A stretch of DNA of 64,000 bases from Flavobacteriaceae bacterium (GTDB lineage Bacteria; Bacteroidota; Bacteroidia; Flavobacteriales; Flavobacteriaceae), in the NCBI GenBank assembly GCA_024643425.1, contig JAHEMY010000002.1, positions 1-64,000 of the forward strand. Direction: 5' to 3'. Shown here one piece after another: positions 17,488-25,748 of the stretch. A program made the position numbers and the translations under genes. The notes under the pieces are model-generated. The model was not told the origin of the DNA and searched no databases. It saw only the letters and a program-made list of their open reading frames with translations. Position 1 is the first letter of the stretch, and each line of letters opens with the position of its first letter.

Positions 17488-19302
17488 ATGGGACTAGTTA
17501 ATGCCAAAGAAGTTGCTAAAGCCATCAAGGTGGATAATCTGGGTTTTCTTGGAACTTCATTGGGTTGGATGTTGATGAAAGTCCTAAAAATTTCGACCAT
17601 GAATAAAATTTATGATCGGAATAAACACCTTAGTGACCTCGAATTTATCAATGCTCTTTTGGATGAATTTGAAATTAATTTTGAGATTCCGGAAGAAGAC
17701 TTAAAACGAATTCCAAAAACAGGCCCTTTTATTACTATTTCCAACCATCCTCTGGGTGGCATTGATGGGATTCTTTTGCTGAAACTTTTGTTAGAGCACA
17801 GACCGAACTTTAAGATCATAGCCAACTTTTTATTGCATCGCATTGAACCGTTAAAGCCCTATGTAATGCCTGTGAATCCTTTTGAAAATCATAAGGATAC
17901 CCGAAGCAGTATCGCCGGGTTCAAAGGTGCGCTTCAGCATTTACAAGGGGGGTATGCTTTGGGAATATTTCCTGCCGGTGAGGTTTCGACCTATCGCGAC
18001 GGACGCTTGGTGGTTGATAAGCCTTGGGAAGTAGCGGCAATGAAGTTGATTAAGAAAGCAGAGGTTCCCGTGGTTCCGATCTACTTTCATGCAAAAAACA
18101 GCAAATTGTTCTATCGTTTGGCAAAACTGAACGATACCTTGAGAACGGCCAAACTCCCTTCAGAGCTTTTGACTCAAAAAGAACGAGTGATTAAGGTGCG
18201 GATTGGGAACGCCATTTCGGTAAGCGATCAAAAGGAACATGAAAGTCTGGAATCGTTCACCGATTTTCTGCGTCATAAGACCTACGTCCTCGCGAACCCT
18301 TTTCAACGGAAAAAGCTTTTAGAGAACATACCAAAGACCTTAAAAATTCCAAAACCTCCTAAAAAGATTGCGGGTCCGATTCCTATAAAATCAATGGAAT
18401 TGGAAGTAGATGCATTGCGAAAGGATGATAAGCGTTTACTCGTTAGTAAGAATTACGAGGTGTTCCTCGCCCAAGCCCACACCATCCCAAACATTTTACA
18501 AGAAATAGGGAGGTTAAGGGAAATTACGTTTCGCGAAGTTGGGGAAGGGACCAATAATGCCACCGACTTGGATAAATTTGATTCGTATTACCACCATATG
18601 TTTTTATGGGATAACGATACGCAAAAGATTGCTGGTGCCTATCGCATGGGATTAGGATCACAAATTTTTGCGCGATTTGGGATCGATGGATTTTATTTAC
18701 AGGACTTGTTTCGATTTGAGCCGGAATTGTACGACATGATGAGCAAGTCCATTGAAATGGGTAGAGCTTTTATCATAAAAGATTACCAGCAGCGTCCAAT
18801 GCCCTTGTTTTTGCTCTGGAAGGGAATTGTTCATACAACCTTAAGGTATCCTGAGCACAAGTTTTTAATTGGGGGTGTGAGTATCTCCAATAAGTTTTCT
18901 GAATTCAGTAAGAGTTTGATGATCGAGTTTATGAAATCAAATTATTACGATCCCTACGTTGCCCAATACATCAATCCCAAGAAAGAGTATAAGGTAAAAT
19001 TGAAGGATGCCGATAAGGATTTTATCTTCGACGAGACAGAGGCCGACCTAAATAAGTTCGATAAGATTATTGATGAAGTAGAACCAGGAAGTTTACGTTT
19101 ACCGGTCCTCATTAAAAAGTACATCAAACAAAACGCAAAAGTAGTGGCCTTTAACGTAGACCCACTTTTCAATAATGCCGTCGATGGCTTGATGTACATT
19201 CGTATTGCCGATCTACCGGAAAGTACGGTAAAACCGGTGATGGAAGAATTCCAAGCCGAATTAGAACAACGCTTCGCCAATAAAAAAGACGAAGAAGAAT
19301 AG
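17488..19302 (+). CDS. bifunctional acyltransferase of the OlsF/GlsF amino-acid-lipid type
   Basis: A 604-aa protein with two catalytic halves. Residues about 60-280 are a PlsC-like O-acyltransferase with ISNHPLGGIDG (His87 and Asp93, an H-x5-D form), FPAGEVSTYRDGR and VPVVPIYFHAKN. Residues about 320-500 are a GNAT/OlsB-like N-acyltransferase (REITFREVGEG, AGAYRMGLG, EMGRAFI). In related fusions the C-terminal half N-acylates ornithine or glycine and the N-terminal half adds the second, ester-linked acyl chain. It therefore likely makes ornithine or glycine lipids at the inner membrane; which amino acid cannot be told. It is monogenic. Confidence 0.85.
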   Translation: MGLVNAKEVAKAIKVDNLGFLGTSLGWMLMKVLKISTMNKIYDRNKHLSDLEFINALLDEFEINFEIPEEDLKRIPKTGPFITISNHPLGGIDGILLLKLLLEHRPNFKIIANFLLHRIEPLKPYVMPVNPFENHKDTRSSIAGFKGALQHLQGGYALGIFPAGEVSTYRDGRLVVDKPWEVAAMKLIKKAEVPVVPIYFHAKNSKLFYRLAKLNDTLRTAKLPSELLTQKERVIKVRIGNAISVSDQKEHESLESFTDFLRHKTYVLANPFQRKKLLENIPKTLKIPKPPKKIAGPIPIKSMELEVDALRKDDKRLLVSKNYEVFLAQAHTIPNILQEIGRLREITFREVGEGTNNATDLDKFDSYYHHMFLWDNDTQKIAGAYRMGLGSQIFARFGIDGFYLQDLFRFEPELYDMMSKSIEMGRAFIIKDYQQRPMPLFLLWKGIVHTTLRYPEHKFLIGGVSISNKFSEFSKSLMIEFMKSNYYDPYVAQYINPKKEYKVKLKDADKDFIFDETEADLNKFDKIIDEVEPGSLRLPVLIKKYIKQNAKVVAFNVDPLFNNAVDGLMYIRIADLPESTVKPVMEEFQAELEQRFANKKDEEE

Positions 19303-19307
19303 GCTAA

Positions 19308-20801
19308 TTAATACTTAGCCGATTTTCCTTTCACTGCCGTTTTAATGATAAATTCTCTTAAGTGATCGTTCGCCGCTTTTAAATCTTCACGTCGTAAATA
19401 CATCATATGTCCGCTGCGATACCCATGAAAACTTAAACGGTCTTTTAATTTACCGCTTGGATCCAACTGCCACATCGTATATTTTGAATTGAAATAGGTG
19501 GTAGCACCATCGTAGTAACCTGCTTGAAACATTACATTTAAGTAAGGATTCTGAGCCATAGCCTTTCGCAAACCATCTCGCACGTTATTATTTTCCGTAT
19601 CCCAGGGATGAACATTCCCAAACATATTGTATTTGGTATCGGTTTTAAAGTTCAAATGCTCCCGCATATAATAGTTGATGGCCGGGGTGAACGAATGCAG
19701 CCATGAAGTGAGCTCTGCACTGTAATCCGGACTAGTTCCTACGGCTCTTTTATCCAATCCCAAATAACGAGAATCCAGCCTTCCAATGGTATATCCGGAT
19801 TGATCCCGCAGTAATTCTTTCCAGAAGAAACCGGTGGGAACATCCAAATTATTCTGAAGGATCGATTTTTGGGATAAGCCCGTATAATAGGCCATCTTTT
19901 CGGCAATTTGGTTTTTTTCAGTCTCACCAATGAATCCACCTTTTGCTAAGGCAGGCATTAAATTATTAATGGCAAAGTTCTCAGCTTCGGGTAATACGTC
20001 AAGTAGGTCTTTTTGCTGAAGGGCTGGAGGCAACATCTTGTGATGCCATGCCGCAGCAGTGTAGTAAGGTAGGTTTAAGGAAGAAGCAATCGCTGGATCA
20101 CTGTTGAAAGCATTATAGTCGGCAGGAGACACCATAATAACTCCGTTAAGGTACATCCATTGCGCTTCTTGCAATTTCAAGGCTAATCCTGCTACGCGAG
20201 TTCCCCCGTAACTTTCTCCGATGATGTATTTTGGTGACCGCCAACGGTTGTGACGAGAAACAAAGGTATTGAGCCATTCGGCCAAATACGTTATGTCGGC
20301 ATTAATTCCAAAGAATTTGTCGCGATCTACCTCTTTGCCGCTTTCAGGAATGGTACGTGAATAGCCTGTATTTACCGGATTCACAAAAACAATATCGGCT
20401 ACATCCAAGACCGAGTAAGGATTTTCACTCACACCATAAGGTTGAACAGGGTAGCCTTCCTCATCGATATTGAGTACCATGGGGCCTGTATAGGCGATAT
20501 GCATCCACACCGAAGCGGAGCCCGGACCACCGTTAAAAGAAATCAGGAGGGGTCTGGTTTCGTTACTTTCGGCATTATTTCGTTTGTAATACGTGTACTG
20601 CAACGTGGCTATGGGCTTGCCAAGTTCATCCCAAAGGGGTTGCATTCCTGCAGTCGCAGTATAAGTAATTTTAGTTCCGTTGATGGTGGTGGAATGTTGG
20701 GTAACCATCATGGTATCAATAGGAATGCTTCGGTTTTGAGAATTACCTGTGTTGATGCTTGCTATAAAGAGAAAAGCGAGGAAAATAGTATTTTTCATCA
20801 A
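19308..20801 (-). CDS. exported S10 family serine carboxypeptidase-like protein
   Basis: A 497-aa alpha/beta-hydrolase with a signal peptide cut near TGNSQ. Motifs: FNGGPGSASVWMH (oxyanion hole), NPVNTGYSRT, the nucleophile in IGESYGG (Ser197), the Asp in GYYDGATTYF and the His in RSGHMMYLR. These give an intact Ser-Asp-His triad of carboxypeptidase Y type. It should trim C-terminal residues from peptides in the periplasm or at the surface; it lacks a T9SS tail. It lies 16 bp downstream of the PqqB-like gene on the same strand, so the two are probably one operon. Confidence 0.93.
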   Translation of the reverse strand: MMKNTIFLAFLFIASINTGNSQNRSIPIDTMMVTQHSTTINGTKITYTATAGMQPLWDELGKPIATLQYTYYKRNNAESNETRPLLISFNGGPGSASVWMHIAYTGPMVLNIDEEGYPVQPYGVSENPYSVLDVADIVFVNPVNTGYSRTIPESGKEVDRDKFFGINADITYLAEWLNTFVSRHNRWRSPKYIIGESYGGTRVAGLALKLQEAQWMYLNGVIMVSPADYNAFNSDPAIASSLNLPYYTAAAWHHKMLPPALQQKDLLDVLPEAENFAINNLMPALAKGGFIGETEKNQIAEKMAYYTGLSQKSILQNNLDVPTGFFWKELLRDQSGYTIGRLDSRYLGLDKRAVGTSPDYSAELTSWLHSFTPAINYYMREHLNFKTDTKYNMFGNVHPWDTENNNVRDGLRKAMAQNPYLNVMFQAGYYDGATTYFNSKYTMWQLDPSGKLKDRLSFHGYRSGHMMYLRREDLKAANDHLREFIIKTAVKGKSAKY

Positions 20802-20816
20802 AGAATGGGGATTAAA

Positions 20817-21764
20817 TTATAACGAAAATAAGTCACCAAAATGTGCCACATGGAAACCTTTGGACAGCACCTCTTTATAGGCGTCGCTGTTTTTGTCGAG
20901 CACAGGATTGGTGTGATTAAAATGAATAAAATAGATTTTGTCTTTTTCAGAAGGGCTTAGGTTTTCAAAAAGCGCCATGCTTTCTGAAATGAAAGGATGC
21001 GGAACTTGTAAAATATCTCTGGTATTTATTTCTGTTCCGCTGAAGAATGTGGCGTCTACAAAAGCGAGATCTACTTTTGCGATTTCTTCAACAATATTTT
21101 TAGTCCATTTAGACCATTTATCAATGTCCGGTATAAAGAGGGCTTTTTTAGAAGTCCCTTCGATGAGGTAGCCTACCGTTTCGGAAAATTCGTCCCTGTG
21201 TGGCACAACAAAGGGAGTTACATTTATCTGATTGGTAAGCCCGAGAGGAACTTCATTTTCTATGGATTGCAACGAAATATTTGACATGGACACCAACTGA
21301 CTCCATGGACCGTTGGTGGTTAAATAGTTTTTCATCCTTGGCATCGCGAACACCGGAATGTTAGAAGTATTCGTAGCTTCTTTTCCTAAATACATCAATC
21401 CGGCGTAATGTCCAATGTGCGCATGGGTTAAGAAAATACCATCAGGAATCTCTTTGGTGCTATTTGCCAATTTTTTTAAGGTCTTGACTTGCGTAGAAAT
21501 ATCCGGGGTGGCTTCAAAAAGATATGTTTTTTGTTCTTTTGAATCAATTAATCCCAGAGCGACAACTTGTCGTGTGGGATCCGGGGTATCGAACAAGCTT
21601 TCACAGCATATTTTTCTACACGCTATGTGAGGTGAACCGGCATCTTGAATGGTTCCAAGAATCACCAATGTTACCGATGAATTAGCCGCTAAATGATCTT
21701 GTGAGTAAACGGTAGTAACTCCTATAGAAGCTAGTAGGGATAGGACGAAAAAAAAGTACTTCAT
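20817..21764 (-). CDS. exported PqqB-like MBL-fold metallo-hydrolase
   Basis: A 315-aa protein with a signal peptide (cut near TVYSQ). It has a metallo-beta-lactamase fold resembling PqqB: LVILGTIQDAGSPHIAC near residues 33-49, the metal motif THAHIGHY (His114, His116, His119, with Gly in place of the usual Asp), VVPHRDEFSETVGY, FVDATFF and the late FIHFNHTNP His. Similar proteins are annotated as PqqB-like, but the rest of the pqq set is absent here and PqqB is not normally exported, so a role in PQQ synthesis is not supported. The substrate is unknown. It is co-oriented with the S10 peptidase. Confidence 0.85.
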   Translation of the reverse strand: MKYFFFVLSLLASIGVTTVYSQDHLAANSSVTLVILGTIQDAGSPHIACRKICCESLFDTPDPTRQVVALGLIDSKEQKTYLFEATPDISTQVKTLKKLANSTKEIPDGIFLTHAHIGHYAGLMYLGKEATNTSNIPVFAMPRMKNYLTTNGPWSQLVSMSNISLQSIENEVPLGLTNQINVTPFVVPHRDEFSETVGYLIEGTSKKALFIPDIDKWSKWTKNIVEEIAKVDLAFVDATFFSGTEINTRDILQVPHPFISESMALFENLSPSEKDKIYFIHFNHTNPVLDKNSDAYKEVLSKGFHVAHFGDLFSL

Positions 21765-21845
21765 AGCCGGGGAATTATGCTAAGTGTGCCCGAAGTTAAA
21801 AAAAAGTAGGGTAGCTAAACTACTTTTAACAATGAATTAGGATAC

Positions 21846-21986
21846 CTAAGATTGGGGTGGTTTTTTATCCTCTGAAGGCGCCTCATGGTCTTCTTGCTTC
21901 ATTTTTTTGTATTGGGTAAATAGCCGAATTCCAAGTCGTGCACATAAAATAATGGCAAAGGCAGTAATGATGTCAAACCCATTCAT
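21846..21986 (-). CDS. small single-span membrane protein (46 aa)
   Basis: The complement from an ATG at 21986 gives 46 codons: one hydrophobic segment (DIITAFAIILCARLGIRLF) followed by a charged, Pro-rich tail (KQEDHEAPSEDKKPPQS). This is the layout of a real small membrane protein with a cytoplasmic tail. It fills part of the 355-bp space 21765-22119, in which nothing else is recognisable. No family is recognised. Confidence 0.5.
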   Translation of the reverse strand: MNGFDIITAFAIILCARLGIRLFTQYKKMKQEDHEAPSEDKKPPQS

Positions 21987-22119
21987 AAATAAAAAGGAAT
22001 TTTAGGAGTATCGAGGACTGCAAAAATAGGACAATATGCGGAGAGCACTTTCACAAAATATGTTAAATGGGTAAGGATAAGGTTCCTTTTGAACTCTTCA
22101 TTTATATAAAAAGGATTAC

Positions 22120-22500
22120 TTATTTAGGTTCAATTATTAAAAAGACTGCAGTACTATCGCCGATATTTTCCACTTCATGCACAGTAATTTCATTCTTGCG
22201 AAAATGGTATCCCGTTGGGACATTGAGTTCTCGGGTTCCTTGCTCGTCTGTTATTCGAAAAGTGCTTCCCTTTAAAGTGTACCCAAAATGAGGGGCATGC
22301 TCGTGGCGTTCATGACCCACTCCGGGAGGAAAGGTGCACTGCAACACTCGAATCGAGTCGTCCTCTTGTAAGACTTCGCAGGTTTGAACTCCTTCCCACC
22401 CTGCTTCCAAAGGATCGGGTAATTTAGGGGTGTTTTCACAGCTTGTACAGAGGATTGAAACTAGCAAGGTCTGTTTGATTAATATAAAGGGATGCTTCAA
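22120..22500 (-). CDS. cupin-domain lipoprotein
   Basis: A 126-aa protein with a short signal peptide ending in a lipobox-like LCTSC (Cys near residue 21). The rest is one small cupin barrel: CTFPPGVGHERHEHAPHFGYTL supplies motif 1 with several metal-binding His (GHERHEH), and HFRKNEITVHEVENIGD supplies motif 2 with a His. It is likely a periplasmic metal-dependent binding protein or enzyme of unknown substrate. It is separated by 49 bp from the last gene of the DUF6090 array, so it may be read through from it. Confidence 0.82.
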   Translation of the reverse strand: MKHPFILIKQTLLVSILCTSCENTPKLPDPLEAGWEGVQTCEVLQEDDSIRVLQCTFPPGVGHERHEHAPHFGYTLKGSTFRITDEQGTRELNVPTGYHFRKNEITVHEVENIGDSTAVFLIIEPK

Positions 22501-22549
22501 GATTTGTTAGTATTTGTAAATTTCTTTGCTATGAAGGTTGTGTTTTTGA

Positions 22550-23305
22550 TCATTTTTGGATCAAATTTAATTCGTTCTCAAGGAGTTTTATAATCAAGGT
22601 GTTTTGCTCTTTTACAACATTCAATTCATAGATAGCATCTAAAGTATGTGTGTTTCTTTCGGAAATATAATCTTCAAATAAAGGGTCGTTCAGCAGTCCC
22701 TGATAGTCGGACGTAAATTTACTAGCTCCTAATTCTGTATGTTGAATGCTCCGGTAATCTCTACTCCGTATAAAACGACTAAATACCTCATCCGAATTCA
22801 ATCGATGTTCGGTGGCCCTGTCTTCATTTTCTTTAGCATCCGCAACCAGATCCGGCCAAGCAAAGAGCAAGCTCACCAAGGAGTCGTTTTTGATAAGGTG
22901 AATGGTTCCTGAGGATATTCCCGACCGGAGCGCACCATTTAATGGATCGAAGGTCCATAACCAACTCGTGTTTTGAATGATTTGACGCAACGAATCTCTT
23001 TCGATTAACACGGCATCTTCAGGATTAAGATTTAATAATTGAAAGGTGCTCTTCAGTACCTTTTCATCATAAAAAATAACCGTATCTAATTGTTCTAGGT
23101 TCGACGTAAACTCGACTTTGAGTGCTTTCAAGAGCGCCAATTTTTTGCTTTGATCCTTGCGCGAATCGTTCCAACTGTTTACTTGAAAAGCAATCAAAAT
23201 TCCGATGACCACTAAGAAAATTTCACCGAGAGCATATTTAAAATAACGTCTTTTTTTACCTTCCTTTAGAAGTGTTTGTCGCATGCGACGAAAGAAATTT
23301 GTCAT
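22550..23305 (-). CDS. DUF6090 family protein, array copy 1 (type A)
   Basis: A 251-aa protein with the DUF6090 N-terminus: a basic amphipathic start (NFFRRMRQTLL), a K-x-x-R-Y-x-x-Y-A-x-G-E-I signature and one membrane span near residues 28-42 (EIFLVVIGILIAFQVN), then W-N-D. The remaining 200 residues are helical, charged and probably periplasmic. They hold the type A core DPLNGALRSGISSG and HLIKNDSLVSLLFAW (about residues 120-152). The family function is unknown. It is the last gene of the array; nothing downstream is coupled except possibly the cupin gene. Confidence 0.9.
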   Translation of the reverse strand: MTNFFRRMRQTLLKEGKKRRYFKYALGEIFLVVIGILIAFQVNSWNDSRKDQSKKLALLKALKVEFTSNLEQLDTVIFYDEKVLKSTFQLLNLNPEDAVLIERDSLRQIIQNTSWLWTFDPLNGALRSGISSGTIHLIKNDSLVSLLFAWPDLVADAKENEDRATEHRLNSDEVFSRFIRSRDYRSIQHTELGASKFTSDYQGLLNDPLFEDYISERNTHTLDAIYELNVVKEQNTLIIKLLENELNLIQK

Positions 23306-23308
23306 AGG

Positions 23309-24031
23309 CTATTTAATTTCAGCATCAATTAATTTGAGGATCTTATCAATTTCTAAATCAAGGCCTTTATAATTTTCAATAATGTAGCCAATTCCTTTGC
23401 TTCTTCGGGAAACAATATTTTCAAATTGAGGATTTTCAAATAAGGAAAAGACGTTTCTATTAAATCTGGAAGCTTTATTAAAATTGTGAAAATCAATAAT
23501 AAAGGGAGTTAAATACGTGTCTCCAAAGTCCATGATACGAACCTCATCTTCCTTGGTATCTTGAAGTTCACCAAACCATCTCGACAGAAGTAGCCGTAGG
23601 CTATCGTTTTTAATAAGGTTTAATTCACCGGATCCCATAAGATTATTTAAGGCTCCATTAGATGGATCGTATGTGGAATAGGCACCCATGCCGCCTATCA
23701 GGCTTCGAATATTTATGGTCTTAGGGTCCATCTGTTCAATAGGTAATTGAAACAAGGTTAATAAACTATCTTCTCTGTCTTTTAAGCGCGTAGCTTTTTC
23801 AATATTTCGATGGAGTTCGTTTTTGTTATAATTGAATTCCGACTTTAAAACTTTCAAGATTTTTTGCTCTTCCTTATCCTTCTGCCGTTGGGTATTCCAA
23901 TTATTAATTTGAAGGGCGATTAAGATTCCAATAACCACCAAAAAGATTTCACCAAGTGCATATATAGCGTATTTGCTTACCCGATTTTCGGTGAGTAGTT
24001 TACGACGAATATTTCGAAAGAATTTTATCAT
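23309..24031 (-). CDS. DUF6090 family protein, array copy 2 (type A)
   Basis: A 240-aa member with the membrane span in EIFLVVIGILIALQINNWN (about residues 28-46). The C-terminal half holds DPSNGALNNLMGSGELNL and IKNDSLRLLLSRW, very close to copies 1 and 7, so these three form one subgroup. It starts inside the stop of the copy 3 gene (4-bp ATGA overlap) and ends 3 bp before copy 1, so translation is coupled on both sides. The role is unknown; the array context is all that can be added. Confidence 0.92.
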   Translation of the reverse strand: MIKFFRNIRRKLLTENRVSKYAIYALGEIFLVVIGILIALQINNWNTQRQKDKEEQKILKVLKSEFNYNKNELHRNIEKATRLKDREDSLLTLFQLPIEQMDPKTINIRSLIGGMGAYSTYDPSNGALNNLMGSGELNLIKNDSLRLLLSRWFGELQDTKEDEVRIMDFGDTYLTPFIIDFHNFNKASRFNRNVFSLFENPQFENIVSRRSKGIGYIIENYKGLDLEIDKILKLIDAEIK

Positions 24032-24762
24032 GGTTTAGTAGATAATCCATTGGATCGAATCTCAGAGATCAACTGCAAAGCATCGTTTTTATAGGATTGT
24101 AGATGAGGAATATAAATTCTGTAATAAACAGTATAGAATCTAGTTACTTGATTTTTATATTCTGGATCATGGAGCGCATACTCGATAAAATCATCATTTA
24201 GTTTTTTCATTAAATAATCGGAATACCAAGGATGATTTTCGGTCCAAAATTGATCCCTTCGATTGAATATTGCATTAATACTATGTTGATCTACATCAAT
24301 TTCAGTGCTATAAAATGAATAAAATTGATGGATGGATTTTACAAATTCGCGATTATCGGTATTCCGAAATTCAGAGAAATCCGATAAGAGGTTATAGCCT
24401 TTATCGAGCAAAGAGATATCCGGAAACCCGGAAAGGATGAAAGGGTAAAACGTACCCTCCTGATAGTCTTCAAGGGTTATTTCATCGTTGATGACTTTTT
24501 CAAATATCGGTTGTGCCTTCAAACTATTTGTCAATAAGGAATCGATATTGGCTATATCCATTTCTAAATCGGACGCAATTCTTTCATAAATGGCTAATAA
24601 TCGCCCTTCTTTTTTTCGCACTTCATTCCAGTTATTGATCTGTAACGCGATCAATATTCCAATAACCACAAGGAAAATTTCCCCTATAGCATATTTTAAA
24701 TACCTAGAGGTTTTACCTTCGTTTACCAGAGATTGACGGATGCGTCGAAAAAAGGGAGTCAT
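24028..24762 (-). CDS. DUF6090 family protein, array copy 3 (type B)
   Basis: A 244-aa member starting FFRRIRQSLVNEGKTSRYLKY, shown here by its core RQSLVNEGKTSRY, with the span at about residues 28-46. The soluble half differs from type A: AIYERIASDLEMDIANIDSLL, then LSGFPDISLLDKGYNLLSDF and a C-terminal Y-rich helix (FYTVYYRIYIPHL). It pairs with copy 4, which has the same GYNLL and tail pattern. It is coupled to copy 2 by a 4-bp overlap, and the 63-aa coiled-coil gene lies 13 bp upstream. Confidence 0.92.
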   Translation of the reverse strand: MTPFFRRIRQSLVNEGKTSRYLKYAIGEIFLVVIGILIALQINNWNEVRKKEGRLLAIYERIASDLEMDIANIDSLLTNSLKAQPIFEKVINDEITLEDYQEGTFYPFILSGFPDISLLDKGYNLLSDFSEFRNTDNREFVKSIHQFYSFYSTEIDVDQHSINAIFNRRDQFWTENHPWYSDYLMKKLNDDFIEYALHDPEYKNQVTRFYTVYYRIYIPHLQSYKNDALQLISEIRSNGLSTKP

Positions 24763-24775
24763 AGTATATTTTTAA

Positions 24776-24967
24776 TTACCCTAATTTACCATCACCATCA
24801 ATGTCTTTCAGCACATGTTCTTCCAGCGCGATCAATGTTTTTTTAAGTAAACCCCGTGTTTTATCGAGCTCTGTTTCCAGTTGTGTTACTCGATCTTCAA
24901 GGCTTTTAGACTTGTCTTTCTGTGTTTGCAATTCGTCTTGCTGAATAAGGTCCCAAAATATTCCCAT
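24776..24967 (-). CDS. 63-aa coiled-coil protein with Ca-loop-like tail, inside the DUF6090 array
   Basis: A small soluble protein beginning MGIFWDLIQQ, followed by a long heptad-type helix (SLEDRVTQLETELDKTRGLL, about residues 22-41) and ending LKDIDGDGKLG. The tail DIDGDGKLG (55-63) looks like the first two thirds of an EF-hand or dockerin-type calcium loop, but it is cut by the C-terminus. I know no function for it. Its place between two DUF6090 genes suggests it works with them, perhaps pairing through the coiled coil; this is inference. Confidence 0.75.
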   Translation of the reverse strand: MGIFWDLIQQDELQTQKDKSKSLEDRVTQLETELDKTRGLLKKTLIALEEHVLKDIDGDGKLG

Positions 24968-25025
24968 GGTGTATAATGTTAGTTGTTTAAAGTACTAATT
25001 TACTGATTAAATTTCCCTCACGTTA

Positions 25026-25748
25026 TTATGTTTCATTTTTGCTAATCTCCTCAATAAGCAGTTCAGCATCACGTATAAATTCTTCTAAAATAGGAGTGTA
25101 TATAGAAAAATGGAGGATGTAATAGGTCGCGATTCGATTCTTGAAATCTTGGTCGTTTAAGGCGTATTGGATGTACCCTTCAAAATCTCTGCTTGTCATA
25201 AAATCGGCATACCAGGTTGTGTTTTTTTCAAAATAAAAGATATTCTTCTTTAAATTCTCCATACGAAGTATGTCATCTCCTTCAAATTCAACCCTATAGC
25301 GGGTATAGAATTGGGTGATCTTCATTTGCAAATTGCTCTGACTTCCATCGGTCGCAGATACAAAATTGTTCAATAAATTATATCCTCTTGTATCCACGGC
25401 CCAGTCCGGATACCCATTTAGGATGTCCAAACAAGGAGTGCAATCGCGAAATTCGGCTTCGGTCATGTTCCCATCCAAAATCTTGTCGATGGCTATTTGC
25501 TTTGGTTTCGTAGCGTCTAAAATATACTGGATCTCTAGAATGTCACTTTTTAGATCTTCAACAACCGTATTGTAAATGGCAGCTAGGGCTTGCTTTGATT
25601 TTCGATGTTCGTTCCAATTGTTGATCTGAAGGGCAATCAAAATTCCTATTACAACCAATACAACTTCTCCAAGGGCATATTTAAAGTACCTGCGTGATTT
25701 ACCGTCTTCCATGAGACTTTTGCGAATATTTTTAAAAAATGTTAGCAT
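25026..25748 (-). CDS. DUF6090 family protein, array copy 4 (type B)
   Basis: A 240-aa member with the span in EVVLVVIGILIALQINNWNE (about residues 28-47). The soluble half has AIYNTVVEDLKSDILEIQYIL, CTPCLDILNGYPDWAV with a C-x2-C pair (about residues 103-106) and TRGYNLLNNF, which group it with copy 3; the C-x2-C pair is absent there and could form a disulfide in the periplasm. Its start codon directly abuts the stop of copy 5 with no spacer. There are 58 bp without a gene between it and the coiled-coil gene. Confidence 0.92.
   Translation of the reverse strand: MLTFFKNIRKSLMEDGKSRRYFKYALGEVVLVVIGILIALQINNWNEHRKSKQALAAIYNTVVEDLKSDILEIQYILDATKPKQIAIDKILDGNMTEAEFRDCTPCLDILNGYPDWAVDTRGYNLLNNFVSATDGSQSNLQMKITQFYTRYRVEFEGDDILRMENLKKNIFYFEKNTTWYADFMTSRDFEGYIQYALNDQDFKNRIATYYILHFSIYTPILEEFIRDAELLIEEISKNET

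Noticed and set aside
20817-21764. PQQ biosynthesis locus
   Set aside because: No pqqA, pqqC, pqqD or pqqE is in the window and the protein is exported.
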